Virus record (IMG/VR): IMGVR_UViG_3300040814_000011
Span: 1 to 27,122 of that record
DNA length: 27,122 bases
DNA from: a virus
Direction: 5' to 3' (one strand)
Shown piece by piece: positions 1 to 6,922 of this stretch. Position numbers and translations under genes: made by a program. The notes under the pieces were generated by a model. That model searched no databases. It was not told where the DNA came from and saw nothing but the letters and a program-made list of their open reading frames with translations. Within the stretch, counting starts at the first letter, position 1, and each line of letters begins with the position of its first letter.

Positions 1-5
1 AGAGT

Positions 6-13
6 CCTCCTTT
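6..13 (-). promoter_or_regulatory. Shine-Dalgarno of a leftward gene starting outside the window
   Basis: Read on the minus strand this is AAAGGAGG, the same ribosome-binding signal that precedes most leftward genes in the window (for example before 6887 and 8168). With normal spacing its start codon lies at or just beyond the left edge. A leftward gene therefore diverges here from the rightward cluster. Confidence 0.6.
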
Positions 14-41
14 CGTGGGACAGGGGAGTAGTGACCCCTAA

Positions 42-89
42 CCGTTACCGCGTCCACGGTCGCCAGCCCGTTCAAGTCGGGCGTAGCGG
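42..89 (+). other. Mini tRNA-like fold (acceptor plus T-arm)
   Basis: A 7-bp acceptor-like helix (CCGTTAC at 42-48 with GTAGCGG at 83-89, one G-U pair) directly abuts a perfect T-arm (GCCCG, loop TTCAAGT, CGGGC at 66-82). The loop fits the TTCRANY rule. Only 17 bases lie where D and anticodon arms should be; GCG/CGC at 50-52/61-63 could form a short third hairpin. This is not a functional tRNA by itself. It may be a degenerate tRNA, an attachment-site remnant or a small tRNA mimic. Confidence 0.35.
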
Positions 90-334
90 TTTTAGCCAAG
101 GATGGCACAGCGGGGCAAGGAGGCCCCATTTTGAGGCGAAATTGTGGCAACCATGTGGGAAATTCGAGGCTGTAAAACAGTGAGGGCGGTTCAGCTTCAT
201 CGCCTGTGTGCCTACATGGGTCTGTTACCCGACCGGAATCGCAAACCGGATGCTGGGGGCGTGAAAATCGAGGCAATGTCTGGCCGACATCCTCGGGGGA
301 CACAAGCTACAAACACGTAGCCAGCAGACAGACG

Positions 335-577
335 ATGTTACGATATGGGGGAATGGTAAGTGTCCCCGATAGGCCGCGATATATACCTATGGAGCCTTTG
401 CCCGATTGCCCCGACTGCGGGGTCGAACCTGTGATCAGAGAAAACTACATGGCCGTTTCTGGCCACCTGTTCAGCGGAGTGGAGTGCCCTGAGTGCAAGC
501 TCGTGGCCATGCACTTCAGCACGCAGGGCGGCATCGACCTATGGTTTGACATGTGCGAGGAGTGGCCGGATGAGTGA
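335..577 (+). CDS. Lar-like zinc-ribbon protein
   Basis: The C-terminal half has two CPxC knuckles (CPDCG and CPEC, about 30 residues apart) followed by an aromatic, acidic tail. This arrangement is typical of the small phage restriction-alleviation (Lar)-like zinc ribbons. The start is uncertain: ATG at 335, 353 or 389 are all in frame and none has a well-spaced Shine-Dalgarno. The frame is open back to a GTG at 206, but the upstream part looks non-coding. The zinc ribbon is seen directly; a role against host restriction is only inferred from the family. It is the first gene of the rightward cluster and its end overlaps the next start. Confidence 0.55.
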   Translation: MLRYGGMVSVPDRPRYIPMEPLPDCPDCGVEPVIRENYMAVSGHLFSGVECPECKLVAMHFSTQGGIDLWFDMCEEWPDE

Positions 578-650
578 TATAGTGCTGGTCGGGATGATCG
601 TGGTGATAGTGGGCGGCATCGACTTTTTGTGGGGGGAGTTGGCAGGATGA
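570..650 (+). CDS. 26-residue single-span membrane peptide
   Basis: A tiny frame of 26 codons begins at an ATG seven bases after a good GAGGAG ribosome-binding site. It overlaps the end of the preceding gene by 8 bases, and its TGA overlaps the next ATG. The peptide is almost entirely a hydrophobic helix of Val, Ile, Gly and Met, followed by an acidic and aromatic end, so it should insert in the membrane. It could be an accessory lysis or superinfection peptide, but no family is recognised. Translational coupling on both sides favours a real gene. Confidence 0.5.
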   Translation: MSDIVLVGMIVVIVGGIDFLWGELAG

Positions 651-922
651 GTGACCGTATTTTGCTCGCCAGCTTGGTCCTGTTCCACGGCTACATTGTC
701 GGGGCCAACGTGCTGGCCTTCTTTGTGGTCCCGTTCCTTGAGCCTTGGTACGTGGCCGTCCCTATCATGTCCCTGATTCTTCTGCTGGTCTTCTCAAAGG
801 TGCTGGACTGCCCCCTGACGAATCTGGAGAACCGGCTGCGGAAGAAGCTGGGGATGAAGAGGATCGGGGGGTTTGTGGGCCACTACTTTCTAAAGCCGAT
901 AAGGAAACGTCATGGGTCGTGA
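647..922 (+). CDS. DUF2784-like membrane protein
   Basis: A 91-residue protein with two hydrophobic helices (about residues 5-30 and 37-55), then the motif CPLTNLENRLRKKLG and later GGFVGHYFLKP. The CPLT.LEN...GGF..HY pattern is characteristic of DUF2784, an uncharacterised bacterial inner-membrane family. The ATG overlaps the stop of the membrane peptide (ATGA), with a GGGGGAG site 8 bases upstream. Family assignment is by recalled motif. Function is unknown, and a phage copy suggests acquisition from a bacterium. Confidence 0.6.
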   Translation: MSDRILLASLVLFHGYIVGANVLAFFVVPFLEPWYVAVPIMSLILLLVFSKVLDCPLTNLENRLRKKLGMKRIGGFVGHYFLKPIRKRHGS

Positions 923-1181
923 TTACAAGAAAGAGCGGAAGTATGATGGCAAGGCTTCAGTGAAGAAGAAGCGGGCCGCTCGCAACAGGGCAAGACGCAA
1001 GCTGAAGAATTCCGGCGTGAACGTCGAAGGGAAAGACGTACACCACAAGGACGGGAATGCGAACAACAACAGCCTGTCCAACCTCACTACAAAGTCTCCT
1101 TCCAAGAACAGGTCGGTCCCAAGGACAAAGACGGCGAGGAAGAAGAGGCCAAAAGCTGTCACTCACAAAAGGAGGAAGTGA
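912..1181 (+). CDS. Small basic HNH-like phage protein
   Basis: An 89-residue, very basic protein starting MGRDYKKE with a Lys/Arg-rich region through residue 32. It then has KDVHHKDGN (residues 41-49), and Asn residues at 51-53 and 57 in an NN..L.NL context. This is the minimal HNH-type ββα-metal core common in phage proteins of about 80-90 residues that begin RDYKxE. It may bind or nick DNA; whether it cleaves is unknown. The start lies inside the previous gene by 11 bases, after AAGGA. Confidence 0.6.
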   Translation: MGRDYKKERKYDGKASVKKKRAARNRARRKLKNSGVNVEGKDVHHKDGNANNNSLSNLTTKSPSKNRSVPRTKTARKKRPKAVTHKRRK

Positions 1182-1654
1182 TGAACATCGAAGAGCAAGC
1201 GGTAGCACTCTACAGGGCATACCCTCGGAAGGTGGCGAAAGGGGCTGCGATCAAGGCGATCAAACGTGCCTTGCGTAAAGAGGACTTTGAGGTCCTAATG
1301 GAGGCGGTGACTGCCTACGCCGAGGCTAGGGAGGGGCAGGACCGGCAGTACACGCCTTATCCAGCGACTTGGTTCAACCAAGAGAGGTGGGAGGATGACC
1401 GCGAAGAGTGGACGCCCTTCAAGCCCAGCGTGTCCGCAGAGGAGGCGTGGACCGAGGTGCGTGCCGCTGTCAGGAAGTACGGGGTCATGGGGATGCCCGA
1501 CGCGAGGGCAGCACTTCCCGAGAGCATCATGGAGTCACTGGAGAAGGTGGGGTGGAGGAATGTGTGCGACATGACGGAGTACAACAGCGGGAAGTTGTAT
1601 CACCAGTTCCGATCCGTGTACGAGAGGCTGGCGTCTTGCGAAGCAAAAAGCTGA
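1181..1654 (+). CDS. Replication-type phage protein
   Basis: A 157-residue protein with an N-terminal motif AYPRKVAKGAAIKAIKRAL (about residues 13-31) and PATWFNQERWEDD (about 61-73). This pairing is recurrent in phage replication or replisome-organiser proteins, generally as their C-terminal domain; here it stands at the N terminus. The rest is helical and charged, without a recognised domain. The ATG overlaps the previous TGA and follows AGGAGG. The resolvase and nuclease downstream fit a replication and recombination module. A role in replication is inferred from the motif only. Confidence 0.5.
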   Translation: MNIEEQAVALYRAYPRKVAKGAAIKAIKRALRKEDFEVLMEAVTAYAEAREGQDRQYTPYPATWFNQERWEDDREEWTPFKPSVSAEEAWTEVRAAVRKYGVMGMPDARAALPESIMESLEKVGWRNVCDMTEYNSGKLYHQFRSVYERLASCEAKS

Positions 1655-1821
1655 GAAAGAAGACGGCTGAGCAGATCGTGGAAGCGGCATGGGAGCGGTA
1701 CTTCCGCAGCGTGCCGGGGACACCGGAGGCGATAGAATACCTGAGGAGGGCCGTGTCAATGCCCCTTGTCCCAGAGTATTTCAAGCATGCCCAGACGACC
1801 AGTGTACGAGAGCCAGAGTGA
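1636..1821 (+). CDS. Small basic helical protein, TTG start
   Basis: A 61-residue frame beginning at a TTG eight bases after GAGAGG, overlapping the previous gene's end by 19 bases and the next gene's start by about 35. The sequence is Lys/Arg-rich at the N terminus (RSKKLRKK), then a predicted helix with EQIVEAAWERYF and a second helix around EAIEYLRRAVSM. No family is recognised. It fills the gap between two confident genes in a tightly overlapping operon, which is the main support. Confidence 0.45.
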   Translation: MRSKKLRKKTAEQIVEAAWERYFRSVPGTPEAIEYLRRAVSMPLVPEYFKHAQTTSVREPE

Positions 1822-2239
1822 TCGCGACAAAGAGAAGACGTTCGCGTCTAGGCTAGAGGAGCAGTGGGGCTGCGTCCTGAAGAAGACGAGGCCCTTCTAC
1901 CACGTAGACTTCATGGCACTCAGTCATGGCGGATCTGGTGCGGAGCTTCGGTTCTTCGTTGAGGTGAAGCACAGGAAGATAAAGAAGGACACATTCCCCA
2001 CGTACATGCTGGCACTCATGAAGTGGGTCAACATGAACACCATGCGAAGGTACAGCGGTCTGCCTGTGTATCTTGCCATCCGGTACTTGGATCAGGATGT
2101 CTACATCAAGGTGACTGACGAGACGTTCCCCGTGAGCTTCATGGGGAGGACGGACAGGGGCGACTCGGCTGACATGGAGCCGTGCGTGATGATCCCAATC
2201 GACAGGCTCATGCCAATCGAAAGGATGGGGGATGGATAG
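1787..2239 (+). CDS. PD-(D/E)XK-like nuclease
   Basis: A 150-residue protein with an early helix containing Glu (KTFASRLEEQWG). It then has an Asp in a strand (YHVDFMAL, D41) and a second strand ending FVEVKHRK (E59, K61). This D...ExK spacing is the signature of PD-(D/E)XK nucleases, which include phage exonucleases, resolvases and penetration-related VRR-Nuc proteins. No extra domain is seen. ATG at 1787 is preferred over the upstream TTG at 1766, although the ribosome site is weak. Just downstream is a RuvC-like resolvase, so a DNA-processing role is likely. Substrate is unknown. Confidence 0.55.
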   Translation: MPRRPVYESQSDRDKEKTFASRLEEQWGCVLKKTRPFYHVDFMALSHGGSGAELRFFVEVKHRKIKKDTFPTYMLALMKWVNMNTMRRYSGLPVYLAIRYLDQDVYIKVTDETFPVSFMGRTDRGDSADMEPCVMIPIDRLMPIERMGDG

Positions 2240-2780
2240 ACTAAGGATATACAGGCCACCCGGCGTGCTGGCCATAGACCCCGGCAATAAGCAGTCGGCA
2301 TTCGTGATGCTTGGGGAGGGCGAGATCCCGTGCGACATAGGTCTCGTGGGCAACGACATGGTTCTGAGCCAACTGGACTACCTCTTCCTGTGCCACCCCA
2401 ACACCCCTCTGGTCATCGAGATGATCGCTTGCTACGGGATGCCTGTTGGGTCAGAGGTATTCGACACGTGTGTGTGGATCGGTAGATTCAAGGAGAGGTG
2501 GCTGTTGCTGGGCGGTGAGGTGGAGTTCGTCTACAGAAAAGACGTGAAGATGAATCTGTGCCACAATATGAGGGCCAAGGACGCAAACATACGTCAGGCA
2601 CTGATAGACAGGTACGGCGGTAAGGATGCGGCGGTCGGGGTCAAGAAAAGCCCCGGCCCGCTGTATGGAATCAAGAAGGACATATGGTCGGCACTCGCGG
2701 TCGGACTGACTTATTTGGATACCAGAGATGGAAGAACTGGAGAGGCGAGTGATACTTCTGGAAGAGAAGTTGAAGTCTGA
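2232..2780 (+). CDS. RuvC-like Holliday junction resolvase
   Basis: A 182-residue RNase-H-fold protein. The first strand carries the catalytic Asp in LAIDPGNKQSAF (D16). A second acidic residue is in LVIEMIACYGM (E63), followed by the GxxVGxxVFxT-like helix. The C-terminal acidic helix is KKDIWSALAVGL (D150). This matches phage RuvC-like resolvases, which resolve branched DNA before packaging. It starts after GGGG and overlaps the previous gene by 8 bases. The next gene overlaps its end by about 50 bases. Confidence 0.7.
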   Translation: MDRLRIYRPPGVLAIDPGNKQSAFVMLGEGEIPCDIGLVGNDMVLSQLDYLFLCHPNTPLVIEMIACYGMPVGSEVFDTCVWIGRFKERWLLLGGEVEFVYRKDVKMNLCHNMRAKDANIRQALIDRYGGKDAAVGVKKSPGPLYGIKKDIWSALAVGLTYLDTRDGRTGEASDTSGREVEV

Positions 2781-3000
2781 GATTGGAGACGACGCCGACG
2801 ACGGCCAAGTGTGGCGAGTTATCAACTCACAGGCTGACAGGATCTCCAAGCTGGACGACGCCATCTGGAAGGGGAACGGGGACAGCATCACGTCGCAGAT
2901 AATAAAGCTGAGGACGGAGCTACGCACCATCGCGGTGTGCGTCAGTGTACTCGTCCCTGTCATCATGAAGGTTATCGACCTATGGCTAGAAAAGTCCTGA
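2728..3000 (+). CDS. Coiled-coil plus C-terminal TM protein (XhlA/holin-like)
   Basis: A 90-residue protein. Residues 1-65 are heptad-like and charged (MEELERRVILLEEKL, then ISKLDDAIWKG). A hydrophobic segment at about 66-86 (TIAVCVSVLVPVIMKVIDLW) ends two charged residues from the C terminus. This coiled coil plus tail-anchor layout recalls XhlA-type lysis accessory proteins. A secreted protease follows directly and a lysin candidate lies 1.7 kb on, so a lysis role is plausible but not shown. The start overlaps the resolvase gene. Confidence 0.5.
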   Translation: MEELERRVILLEEKLKSEIGDDADDGQVWRVINSQADRISKLDDAIWKGNGDSITSQIIKLRTELRTIAVCVSVLVPVIMKVIDLWLEKS

Positions 3001-3851
3001 CGGCACTCCTGCTCCTCTGCGCCACCGCCATAGCCGCCGAGAAGCCCTCGTACTACAACGCAGTAGTCAGGGTTGATGGGTGCAGCGGGGTCCTCATCAG
3101 GAAGGGCAAGGACATATCCGTTGGGGTTTCCGCCCAGCACTGCACCGGGGCTGTGGGCACTGTGGCAAGGTTCCTGAACCCCGACGGGACGGGGGGCTAC
3201 GCACGCTGGATAGCCGAGGATGCCGACAGCGACCTTTCCCTGTTCAGGGTGTGGACAAAGGATACCAAGGGAGTGACCGTAAGCGTCCAGTCCAACTTGG
3301 AGAAGCCCGACGAGAAATACGATGGGTGGGGATATCCCAAGGGGAAGGGGCCTGAGTGGAAGAGGCTTGAGTGGGAGGGCACGTACAACATCGACGGCCT
3401 CAAGAACCCCCGCCACCAGTTCAGGGTTCGTGACGGCATCTTCAACAACGGCGACTCTGGGGGCGGGGTCTTCAGTAGGGGCAAGCTGTTCGGCATAACA
3501 TCCCACGGGTCCAAGGGGCACAAATACCTGTTCTCATGTACCAAGGAACAACTGAATTCCTTCCTCAGGAAGGAGGCTGACAAGCTGGACACAAAGCTGG
3601 TACAGTGGGATGGCAACAAGGCACCTCCGCTGGGTTCCGACAGGGACAGGACGGTGGCACTGGCTGCGGTAATAAAGAAGCTGGCCGAGATGGAGGCGGA
3701 AAACAAGAAGCTGCGGGAGGAGGTTCGCAGGATTGTGAACACTCCAGTGAGGGTTCAGGTGCTGGACCCTCGTTCTGGTAAAGTGCTGGCAGAAGAGGCG
3801 TACCCGTTTGGCACGCCCATCAAGCTGGTCTTACCGGAGTTGAGAAAATGA
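2982..3851 (+). CDS. Secreted trypsin-like serine protease 1
   Basis: A 289-residue protein with a clear Sec signal peptide (MARK, then a Leu/Ala core, cleavage likely after AIA around residue 18). The chymotrypsin-fold triad is visible: His53 in SAQHCTG, Asp84 in ADSDLSLF, and Ser159 in NNGDSGGGVF. Residues about 220-255 form a charged coiled coil, followed by a short beta-rich tail. ATG at 2982 is chosen because the signal peptide begins there; an in-frame start at 2937 would add a non-hydrophobic leader. It may act in the periplasm or outside the cell, possibly in lysis or exclusion. A second such protease lies at 15777. Confidence 0.8.
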   Translation: MARKVLTALLLLCATAIAAEKPSYYNAVVRVDGCSGVLIRKGKDISVGVSAQHCTGAVGTVARFLNPDGTGGYARWIAEDADSDLSLFRVWTKDTKGVTVSVQSNLEKPDEKYDGWGYPKGKGPEWKRLEWEGTYNIDGLKNPRHQFRVRDGIFNNGDSGGGVFSRGKLFGITSHGSKGHKYLFSCTKEQLNSFLRKEADKLDTKLVQWDGNKAPPLGSDRDRTVALAAVIKKLAEMEAENKKLREEVRRIVNTPVRVQVLDPRSGKVLAEEAYPFGTPIKLVLPELRK

Positions 3852-3934
3852 ATTGCCCCTGCACAGGTGCGTGTAACCCCAACTGCAAATGTTCATGTCA
3901 CAGGAGAGATAAGGATGCCACAGGAATCAGTTGA
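3848..3934 (+). CDS. 28-residue Cys-rich metallothionein-like peptide
   Basis: An ATG overlapping the protease stop (ATGA) opens a 28-codon frame with six Cys in the first 17 residues: CxC, x3, C, x3, CxCxC, then His18 and a basic/acidic tail. The CxCxCH cluster is the type of ligand set found in metallothioneins and would bind Zn or Cu. No long-family match is recalled. Its TGA lies 20 bases inside the next gene. Translational coupling and the extreme Cys density (6 of 28) argue that it is real, but a frame this short could still be chance. Confidence 0.4.
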   Translation: MNCPCTGACNPNCKCSCHRRDKDATGIS

Positions 3935-4145
3935 ACTCGCTGCCAACGATTACGCCATGCTGAAGATGCACGCCATGAACGGCGCGCAGCACGCGGCCAA
4001 CGGGATCACGGCCCTGCTCGAAGTCATCCGCTACGAGCATCAGGAGTCGAAGGCCATGGTCTCACAGGCTGAGGCACTGGGTCACCGGATCGTTGAGGAA
4101 AGCGGTTCGGGCAAGTCACGCAGCACGGCCCCGTCGGGTACGTAG
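3915..4145 (+). CDS. Small hypothetical protein
   Basis: A 76-residue protein, mostly helical, rich in Ala, His and Met (MLKMHAMNGAQHAANGI), ending in a Ser/Gly/Thr-rich tail. ATG at 3915 follows AGGAGAGATAAGG, a good ribosome site; earlier in-frame codons run through the Cys-rich peptide and are not favoured. No family is recognised. The next feature is a terminator at 4215-4245, so it ends this transcription block. Confidence 0.6.
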   Translation: MPQESVELAANDYAMLKMHAMNGAQHAANGITALLEVIRYEHQESKAMVSQAEALGHRIVEESGSGKSRSTAPSGT

Positions 4146-4214
4146 CGTGTCCCCCCGCGACAAGGCTGGCCAGATGGCCGACATTCAGTCGGTACGCCTA
4201 AGTCGCATAAGGGT

Positions 4215-4245
4215 GGCCTCCCTTCGGGGGGGCCTCCCTTCTCTC
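4215..4245 (+). terminator. Terminator hairpin with UUCG loop
   Basis: An 8-bp stem GGCCTCCC (4215-4222) pairs with GGGGGGCC (4227-4234, one G-U) around a C(TTCG)G tetraloop, which is very stable as RNA. A pyrimidine tract TCCCTTCTCTC follows, though it has few consecutive T. It lies in the 128-base gap between the genes ending at 4145 and starting at 4274, so it separates two rightward blocks or attenuates read-through. Confidence 0.65.
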
Positions 4246-4273
4246 ATAAATGAGATGGCCGAAAGGGCTAGGA

Positions 4274-4711
4274 ATGAACTCCAAGAGCTTGAAGGAGAAG
4301 ATTCTGGGGAGGTGGGCGGGCCTGAGGACGGCTGAGGAAGCCGTGATGGTGGACGACCTCAGCGAGCTTCTCAGGATCAACAGGGAGACCGTGCGGGCAC
4401 ACAACAAGACTCATCTCGACAACTACGAGGATGAGGGGATGGGCAACATACATGTGGGGGATGTCGTGACAAACGAGGCGGGCAACGAGAGAGGTGGAAT
4501 GGGTAAGGGGCTGATTGCCACGCTCCTCCTCGGCGCATTGGCTGGAGGCAGCGGATTGGGGTTCTTCGCCCCACTCCTGCTTGGGGGTGGCGGTGCGTCT
4601 GCACCCGACCCTGACAGGGACACGAGGTATATCCTTGGGCTGGGAAAACCCGACAAGCAGGAGGCCGGAGATGAAATACAAAAACGCGAGGAAGAAGATA
4701 CGGGACGGTGA
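4274..4711 (+). CDS. Phage membrane protein with glycine-rich TM segment
   Basis: A 145-residue protein. The N-terminal two thirds are soluble and charged (helix through SKSLKEKILGRW, then DDLSELLRINRETVRAH and MGNIHVGDVV). A Gly/Leu/Ala-rich hydrophobic stretch follows at about residues 78-107 (GKGLIATLLLGALAGGSG, then FFAPLLLGGG), ending in an acidic and basic tail. It could be a holin or another membrane-associated phage protein. It sits just before the lysin candidate and overlaps it by 41 bases, which supports a lysis role without proving it. Confidence 0.55.
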   Translation: MNSKSLKEKILGRWAGLRTAEEAVMVDDLSELLRINRETVRAHNKTHLDNYEDEGMGNIHVGDVVTNEAGNERGGMGKGLIATLLLGALAGGSGLGFFAPLLLGGGGASAPDPDRDTRYILGLGKPDKQEAGDEIQKREEEDTGR

Positions 4712-5228
4712 CGTTCTGGCGTTCAGGGGAACGAGGTGGTGGTCGTGGCTCATCAGGTACTTCACCCAGTCCCGCACCTCGCACGTTGGCTTTGCCCTGT
4801 GGATGCACGGGCGTCTCTGCGTCATGGAGGCACTGGAGGGGCGGGGGATCAGGGTCTTCCCAGTGTCCAAGTGCCTAGAGGACGGCGAGTGGATCGACTG
4901 GTACGAACTCCACAAGCCTGAGGACAACAAGATCGACAGGGATGTCCTCGTGGCCACAGCCCTGTCGCACTGGGGGAAGCAGTACGCGCCGTGGTGGCAG
5001 TTCCTGAGGACGTGGTGCAGGTGGCTGCGGCGTTACATGGACATGAGGGGGAAGCCAATGGATGTGGACCCAGAGCGGTTCTTCTGCTCAGAGTTTGTCC
5101 TCACCTGCCTCCGTATGTCTGGATATCTGGGCGAGGGGTTCGCCTCCAACCTCAGCCCAGCGGCGGCGTCGCCGGGGGACATTATTGAGCTTCCTTGTCT
5201 TCACCGCATGGGTAAACTGGAGTTGTGA
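4671..5228 (+). CDS. Permuted NlpC/P60 (YiiX-like) papain-fold hydrolase, lysin candidate
   Basis: A 185-residue protein opening with GDVLAF and, after a Trp-rich helix, TSHVGFAL (His38). The C-terminal part has ERFFCSEFVLTCLR (Cys139) and then SPGDIIEL. The order His-then-Cys with the CSEFV signature is that of circularly permuted NlpC/P60 enzymes (YiiX/YebB type), which act as peptidases or amidases. An endolysin role is inferred from context. AGGAGG precedes the ATG by 6 bases. Beyond the TGA the same frame stays open for 24 more codons (5229-5303). Confidence 0.65.
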   Translation: MKYKNARKKIRDGDVLAFRGTRWWSWLIRYFTQSRTSHVGFALWMHGRLCVMEALEGRGIRVFPVSKCLEDGEWIDWYELHKPEDNKIDRDVLVATALSHWGKQYAPWWQFLRTWCRWLRRYMDMRGKPMDVDPERFFCSEFVLTCLRMSGYLGEGFASNLSPAAASPGDIIELPCLHRMGKLEL

Positions 5229-5303
5229 GAGGACTACTACCCAGAGTGGCTGCTCAGGTCTGAGTGGCTTGACTATCAGGAGGTCGACACGGATGGAGTT
5301 TAG
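5229..5303 (+). other. In-frame extension after the lysin stop codon
   Basis: After the lysin TGA the same reading frame continues 24 codons to a TAG, giving a peptide rich in Asp, Glu, Trp and Tyr (starting EDYYPEWLLRSEWL). It contains no ATG, GTG or TTG start in frame. It also contains the ribosome site and start of the next gene. Either TGA is a recent nonsense change or it is sometimes read through. Confidence 0.3.
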
Positions 5304-5658
5304 GGACCAGTACGTCAGGGAGGCCAAAGTCCTCCGCGTCGTGGATGGGGACACCATTGACTTGATGGTCGATTGCGGATTTGGCATCCACCACAAAATT
5401 CGCACAAGACTCAAGGGCGTGAACTGCCCAGAGCTAAGGGGCGAGGAAAGGGAGGCTGGCGTTGCTGCCAGAGAGTTTGTATTCTCCCTGTCCCTGAATG
5501 CGTTGGATCGGGTCCTCGTGAAGACCACCAAGTACCGCAAGGGGAAGTACGGAAGATATCTGGCCGAGGTCTGGAACAGGTTTGAGTCGGATGGCGAGAG
5601 CCTGAAAAGCTGGGCCGAACTAATCGTGGAGAATGGACATGGCGAGGAAACGGAATAA
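5293..5658 (+). CDS. Thermonuclease-like (SNase) protein
   Basis: A 121-residue protein with the staphylococcal-nuclease core: VLRVVDGDTIDLMVD (Asp18/Asp20), TRLKGVNCPELRGEE (Arg39 and acidic residues) and KYGRYLAEV (Arg88), spaced as in the family. These correspond to the calcium-binding Asp and the catalytic Arg/Glu set. No signal peptide is present, so it would act inside the cell, perhaps on host nucleic acid. ATG at 5293 follows AGGAGG by 8 bases. Its end overlaps the next gene by 20 bases. Confidence 0.75.
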   Translation: MEFRDQYVREAKVLRVVDGDTIDLMVDCGFGIHHKIRTRLKGVNCPELRGEEREAGVAAREFVFSLSLNALDRVLVKTTKYRKGKYGRYLAEVWNRFESDGESLKSWAELIVENGHGEETE

Positions 5659-6004
5659 GTCCACTCAGGGGTTGAGGGACTTCATGAGGGATGTCGCACC
5701 AGTGTGGAACAAGCAATGCACCAGATGCGGGGTGGTGTACATCAAGTTCCACCGCCTGTGCCCCGACTGTGACTACGGGGATTGGCTGCTTGAGGGTGAG
5801 GTGGACGACACGGAGACCCCGCCAAGGAAGTCTGGGCAGAAGCCGCACTACCGGCCCAGAGAGGAGACGATCCGCAACGAGTGCCTGAAGATACAGGAGC
5901 AGTGGAAGAAGAACGGGGACGTGCGGGCCACGCTGGGACCCGTCAGGTGGAAGCCGCCGGGGTCCAACCTGAAGCAGCGAGATGATGATCACGACCGATT
6001 TTGA
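5639..6004 (+). CDS. Zinc-ribbon protein
   Basis: A 121-residue protein with a basic start and two Cys pairs: CTRCG (C27, C30) and CPDC (C41, C44), a zinc ribbon. The C-terminal half is a charged helix (REETIRNECLKIQEQW) and a Pro/Gly-rich basic tail. ATG at 5639, seven bases after GGAG, is preferred to 5633. It is the last gene of the left rightward block and faces the leftward cluster. A DNA- or RNA-binding role is possible; no family is recalled. Confidence 0.6.
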   Translation: MARKRNKSTQGLRDFMRDVAPVWNKQCTRCGVVYIKFHRLCPDCDYGDWLLEGEVDDTETPPRKSGQKPHYRPREETIRNECLKIQEQWKKNGDVRATLGPVRWKPPGSNLKQRDDDHDRF

Positions 6005-6081
6005 CGTGACCCATACCTCACGGAAGGCCATCCAAAGCCCTTAGAGGGCAAATACGGAGGCCAAATCGTGACCGTAACCAC

Positions 6082-6119
6082 AAAAAAAAGCCCCTGCAAG
6101 GGGAATTCCTTGCAGGGGC
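6082..6119 (-). terminator. Strong rho-independent terminator of the leftward cluster
   Basis: A perfect 12-bp stem pairs 6090-6101 with 6108-6119 (GCCCCTGCAAGG) around a 6-base loop. On the minus strand it is followed by eight U (complement of A at 6082-6089). It lies 10 bases beyond the stop of the last leftward gene. It may also stop rightward transcription weakly, as the plus side has only CCTTTGTG. Confidence 0.9.
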
Positions 6120-6128
6120 CTTTGTGTG

Positions 6129-6887
6129 TCACCCTCGTCTTTGAAGATACTCTTCGTATCGAGTGCGGAATGGTTCGTAGCCTTCCGGCAACATATCCTT
6201 CCTCACTCGGAATCCCGTCATGTCTTTCCTTGCTTTGCCCTTGGCAAGCAGTCCGACAATGCGGGGCCGTTCGTCTAGGAACCGAAGGTCGTGTTCGTCA
6301 CCGTCGATGACTTCAAACGTGCCGTACGTCTTCGGTAACTCCTCGAACACGACCGCGACGTTGCCGCCGAGATCGAGTACGTCCACGCACTCCATCCAGT
6401 TGTCCTCGCTACGCGAGAAGGTTAGGTAGTAGTTCTCAGGAAGCTCTCCGCTCAAAAAGCGGATCATCCTGCTGAGGTGCTTGGTGTAGTCAAGAAACTG
6501 GGTGTCTTTACACTGCTCGAATATGTCAGGAGTTTCCTCCTCCCAAGCAATGTCAGATGTCCCGTTCAGCCGAACAACAGGGGTCATCCCCACGTTTTCA
6601 GAATCGTACTGGTGCATGGAACACTCTCCTTGCAGCGCGGCTCTGAAGGTGAAGTTGTCCTTGAAGAACCACTCCGTCTTGTAGTCGTGAGCCGCTCGCA
6701 CGTTCTTGTGGAGGAAATGCCCGCTGTTCCTGAAGCAGGAACTGGCACACCCTTCGCTCTCTTTCCCACAGGTGTTCCCGAAGCCGGACGAGTCGGCGGG
6801 CGAGAGGTGCATGATTTTCATGCTGTATCCCGTCTGCCTCCTGTTCGTCTTCAGGACCTTCGTGTTGCCTTTAGACAACAGATCCAT
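6129..6887 (-). CDS. GP88-like Cys-rich phage protein
   Basis: A 252-residue protein. The N-terminal region reads GNTKVLKTN, then LSPADSSGFGNTCGKESEGCASSCFRNSG, with Cys residues clustered in C..C...C spacing. This resembles the mycobacteriophage gene product 88 family (PF17338 and relatives), whose function is unknown. The remainder is mixed alpha/beta with DNWMECVDVLDLGGNVAVVFEELP. AAAGGAGAG lies 5-6 bases before the ATG. It is the last gene before the terminator and so the most promoter-distal in the leftward cluster. Confidence 0.6.
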   Translation of the reverse strand: MDLLSKGNTKVLKTNRRQTGYSMKIMHLSPADSSGFGNTCGKESEGCASSCFRNSGHFLHKNVRAAHDYKTEWFFKDNFTFRAALQGECSMHQYDSENVGMTPVVRLNGTSDIAWEEETPDIFEQCKDTQFLDYTKHLSRMIRFLSGELPENYYLTFSRSEDNWMECVDVLDLGGNVAVVFEELPKTYGTFEVIDGDEHDLRFLDERPRIVGLLAKGKARKDMTGFRVRKDMLPEGYEPFRTRYEEYLQRRG

Positions 6888-6922
6888 AGTTCTCTCCTTT
6901 CGTTGAGGTAGTGACAGAGTGA

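Noticed and set aside
2451-3521. Leftward 356-codon frame
   Set aside because: Shadow of the resolvase and protease genes; no protein-like features.
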